From the NCBI RefSeq assembly GCF_032714615.1, contig NZ_JAWDKA010000002.1, positions 124,001 to 188,000 of the forward strand: a stretch of 64,000 nucleotides of DNA. The letters run 5' to 3'. Shown here one piece after another: positions 61,790 through 64,000 of this stretch (position 1 is its first letter; every line of letters starts with the position of its first letter). The DNA is from Methanorbis furvi (GTDB taxonomy: Archaea > Halobacteriota > Methanomicrobia > Methanomicrobiales > Methanocorpusculaceae). A program made the position numbers and the translations under genes. Under the pieces are notes generated by a model. That model saw nothing but the letters and a program-made list of their open reading frames with translations. It ran no database searches and had not been told where the DNA came from.

Positions 61790-63133
61790 TCAGACATGCG
61801 GGATATCGGTATGTCCCGCAATCTCACTACTGATCGTCGCAAGATCAGCGATCGAAAGATCATGAATATCCGCATGCCCGGTTACGCGGGCAAACACCCG
61901 CAGCTCCTCAGTAGACACTGCAAAAAAGTTCGCGACCCGCAGTTCCCCCTCATCAATCGAAAGATTTGCACGAAGAGTTGCATCCTGCGTCGCAATTCCT
62001 GCCGGGCAGCGGCCATTGTGACAGACGCGGTGACGGTTACAGCCAAGAGCAATCAGTGCCGCAGAAGAAACTGCAACCGCGTCCGCACCAAGCGCAAGAG
62101 CCTTCACAAAATCTTTGCTCGTCCGAAGACCGCCCGTGATAATGAGATCAATTTCGGATTCATGTTCACGCAAAAACTTCGCCGCTCTTGCAAGAGCATA
62201 CACCGTTGGAACACTTGACGCATCCTTCAGAAACTTCGGCGAGGAACCCGTTGCCCCGCCTCGTCCGTCGATCGTGACAAAATCAGGATCTGCCGCAACA
62301 ATGAACGCAAGATCCTCCTCGATATGGCCTGCCGCAATCTTCACCCCGATCGGTCTTCCGCCGCTTCGCTCTCGAAGAGACGTGATCAGATTTTTCAGAT
62401 CCTCAGGAGTATTGAGTCCCGGAAAATGCGAAGGACTCACCACATCCTCGCCGACCATCTTTCCCCGGATTTTTGCGATCTCATCCGTGACCTTTCGTCC
62501 CGGCAGATGACCACCCATCCCGGGTTTTGTTCCCTGCCCGATCTTGATCTCAATCGCATCCGCTTCGGAGAGATTCTGATCGTTCACGCTGTAGAGATTT
62601 GGCACATACTCAAAGATGTACTTGTATGCCGCAGCTTTTTCCTCAGGAAGGATGCCCCCTTCACCGCTGCACACTGCGGTTTTGGCAAGAGCAGACCCTT
62701 TTGCCAGAGCAATCTTTGCTTCGCGGGACAATGCCCCAAAACTCATGTGAGAGATATAGACGGGCGTTTCAAGAACCATCGGCTTTTTCGCATGTTTGCC
62801 GATAATCGTCTGCACATTCACAAACGAGCCGTCACCCAGCGGCTGTCTGGCAAGCTGCGCTCCGAGTACAAGAATGTCATCAAAAGAGGGGACCCTCATC
62901 AGGGTGTCCATGGGTTCGGTGATGCTTTTGCCGGTCGTTGCCATATAATGAATCTCATCAACGACACTGCTGCCAAGATACTCAGTTTCGGCAACGGGAG
63001 TTGAGGTGCAGGAGAACTGCGAGGTTGCGGCTGAGCAGATCGGACACTTCCAGGTCTTTGGGAGATCAGAGAACATTGTTGTGTCTGTCTCTGAAAATAC
63101 ATAGCCGCAGACCCCGCACTGGTATTCAGCCAT
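61790..63133 (-). CDS. Glutamate-synthase-like FMN protein with N-terminal rubredoxin
   Basis: A 447-residue protein. Residues 1-45 form a rubredoxin (CGVCGYVF and CPICSAA). The rest is the FMN-binding GltB core: HMSFGALSREAKIALAKG, SGEGGILPEE, IKIGQGTKPGMGGHLPG, DGRGGATGSSP and the 3Fe-4S motif GCNRHRVCHNGRCPAGIATQ (Cx5Cx4C). No GATase domain is present, so it is the short archaeal form. The start is ATG 63133. It is 19 bp downstream of rubrerythrin. Confidence 0.9.
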   Translation of the reverse strand: MAEYQCGVCGYVFSETDTTMFSDLPKTWKCPICSAATSQFSCTSTPVAETEYLGSSVVDEIHYMATTGKSITEPMDTLMRVPSFDDILVLGAQLARQPLGDGSFVNVQTIIGKHAKKPMVLETPVYISHMSFGALSREAKIALAKGSALAKTAVCSGEGGILPEEKAAAYKYIFEYVPNLYSVNDQNLSEADAIEIKIGQGTKPGMGGHLPGRKVTDEIAKIRGKMVGEDVVSPSHFPGLNTPEDLKNLITSLRERSGGRPIGVKIAAGHIEEDLAFIVAADPDFVTIDGRGGATGSSPKFLKDASSVPTVYALARAAKFLREHESEIDLIITGGLRTSKDFVKALALGADAVAVSSAALIALGCNRHRVCHNGRCPAGIATQDATLRANLSIDEGELRVANFFAVSTEELRVFARVTGHADIHDLSIADLATISSEIAGHTDIPHV

Positions 63134-63152
63134 AACTTTTCTCCAAAAAAAG

Positions 63153-63695
63153 TTAGTAGTTTCTGGCCTCGATTCGGAAGTAGGCCTTCGGGTGATCGCA
63201 GACCGGACAGACGTCTGGAGCGTTCTTTCCAAGAACTATGTGGCCGCAGTTTGCACACTGCCAGATGGCTTCGCTGTCGCGGGAGAAGACGATTGCCTGA
63301 TCGATGTTTGCGAGAAGTTTGCGATACCGCTCTTCGTGATGCTTTTCGATTGCGCCAACCATTGCGAACAGTGCGGCAATCTCGTCGAATCCTTCTGCCT
63401 TTGCGTCTTTGGCAAAGTTTGCATACATGTCGGTCCATTCATAGTTCTCGCCATCTGCTGCGTCTTTGAGATTCTGCATGGTGTCAGGAACGCTGCCGCC
63501 GTGGAGCAGTTTGAACCAGATTTTTGCATGCTCTTTTTCGTTGTCAGCGGTCTCTTCAAAGAGGTCGGCAATCTGGTTGTAACCTTCTTTGCGGGCTTTG
63601 GATGCATAGTAGGTGTATTTGTTTCGTGCCTGGGACTCGCCGGCAAAGGCGGTCATCAGGTTTGCTTCGGTTTTGGATCCTTTCAGATTTGCCAT
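63153..63695 (-). CDS. rbr: Rubrerythrin
   Basis: A 180-residue peroxide reductase. The diiron part has [34 protein letters not shown] and [17 protein letters not shown] (Glu/His ligands). The C-terminal rubredoxin domain is [10 protein letters not shown] and [11 protein letters not shown]. It reduces hydrogen peroxide with electrons from rubredoxin. It is first in a pair with the rubredoxin-fused FMN protein. Confidence 0.95.
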   Translation of the reverse strand: MANLKGSKTEANLMTAFAGESQARNKYTYYASKARKEGYNQIADLFEETADNEKEHAKIWFKLLHGGSVPDTMQNLKDAADGENYEWTDMYANFAKDAKAEGFDEIAALFAMVGAIEKHHEERYRKLLANIDQAIVFSRDSEAIWQCANCGHIVLGKNAPDVCPVCDHPKAYFRIEARNY

Positions 63696-63777
63696 TTTTC
63701 TGTAACCTCGTTTGAGTACTGTCTTCATATTGGTAATCGGCGGGTAAAAGTATTTTGCGGGGATCGTATTCATTTGC

Positions 63778-63931
63778 CGCCCACGGAAAAACGGAACACA
63801 CAGAATTTCACAGAAAAACATCACGGAGCAGACGTGAACAACACGGAATTCTAAAATAATATATTTCCGTGATGTTCTTGTCTGCTCCGTGATGTTTTAT
63901 TTCCGTGTGTTCTGTTTTTCCGTGGGAGGCG
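63778..63931. repeat. Imperfect inverted repeat, family B
   Basis: Arms share CGCCCACGGAAAAAC, ACACACAGAA/TTCTGTGTGT-like steps and ATCACGGAGCAGAC. The centre TTCTAAAATAATATAT is the loop. Arms differ by a few substitutions and a 4-bp gap, so this copy is older than 61551-61712. Confidence 0.8.
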
Positions 63932-63950
63932 GGACTTGACGCAAAAAAAA

Positions 63951-64000
63951 TTACAACAAAACCGCCATCACCAGAATCAGCGCTGTCGCACCCACCAGAT
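63951..64000 (-). CDS. C-terminal end of a membrane protein gene, cut by window
   Basis: The minus-strand frame entering at 64000 reads LVGATALILVMAVLL and stops with TAA at 63951. It looks like the last TM helix of a membrane protein; the family cannot be told. Confidence 0.45.
   Translation of the reverse strand, partial: LVGATALILVMAVLL

Overview
The window reads as a piece of a methanogen chromosome, most like Methanocorpusculum or a close relative in Methanomicrobiales (inference). The evidence is the mixture of archaeal information genes (MCM helicase, Hef helicase/nuclease, archaeal glycyl-tRNA synthetase), archaeal metabolic genes (PyrB/PyrI, MptD-type dihydroneopterin aldolase, phosphohexulose isomerase, LeuC/LeuD), anaerobic maturation and redox genes (HypD, FdhD, rubredoxins, rubrerythrin) and many wHTH, RHH and TA genes. 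Base composition is balanced except in one clearly AT-rich block.

Layout. 1-9.5 kb: a frameshifted MFS exporter, an RHH protein, tRNA-Arg(CCG), hypD, a MscS channel, a SIMPL-domain protein, fdhD with its HTH partner, a glycine-zipper protein, thiC and a QueG-like Fe-S protein. 9.4-15.6 kb: an AT-rich island inserted at the 3' end of the QueG-like gene and bracketed by a 61-bp direct repeat. It carries a minus-strand set of five genes: a two-TM protein, two paralogous membrane-anchored alpha/alpha-toroid (prenyltransferase/terpene-cyclase-like) proteins, a 46-residue peptide ending in two PEAGFARA units, and a radical SAM/SPASM enzyme. I read this as a ribosomal peptide (RiPP) locus that I cannot match to a system I know; it is the main discovery candidate here.

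15.6-23.5 kb: an AAA/DUF4143 ATPase with palindromic operators, an SdpR/SdpI-like pair, a GyrI-like protein, two rubredoxins, a cysteine-desulfurase-like enzyme, an asparagine-synthetase-like enzyme without the usual N-terminal Cys, an RHH gene behind three operator palindromes, a class II Fic protein and a YczE-like membrane protein. 24-29.4 kb: a complete phosphate uptake locus (AbrB-PhoU regulator, pstS, fused pstC-pstA, pstB, phoU). 29.5-35.7 kb: pyrBI, a DUF3089 lipoprotein, a TatD-like hydrolase, mptD and mcm. 35.7-41.8 kb: two small lipoproteins and a leuA-leuC-leuD-leuB operon. 41.8-48.2 kb: a second DUF4143 ATPase with paired operators, hef, a HepT/MntA toxin-antitoxin pair and glyS. 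48.9-58.4 kb: a CPA2/Kef antiporter, a basic HTH protein, an UPF0173 hydrolase, a cluster of four-TM paralogs with tiny membrane genes around a membrane-anchored wHTH regulator, and a HicA-like TA pair. 58.7-64 kb: an M42 peptidase, an aminotransferase, hxlB, a rubredoxin-fused glutamate-synthase-like protein, rubrerythrin and the end of another membrane protein.

Intergenic DNA is full of dispersed palindromic elements of at least three families. They include a perfect 65-bp inverted repeat and a nested palindrome of about 590 bp. All functional statements are from reading the sequence and recalled family knowledge; no search was run.
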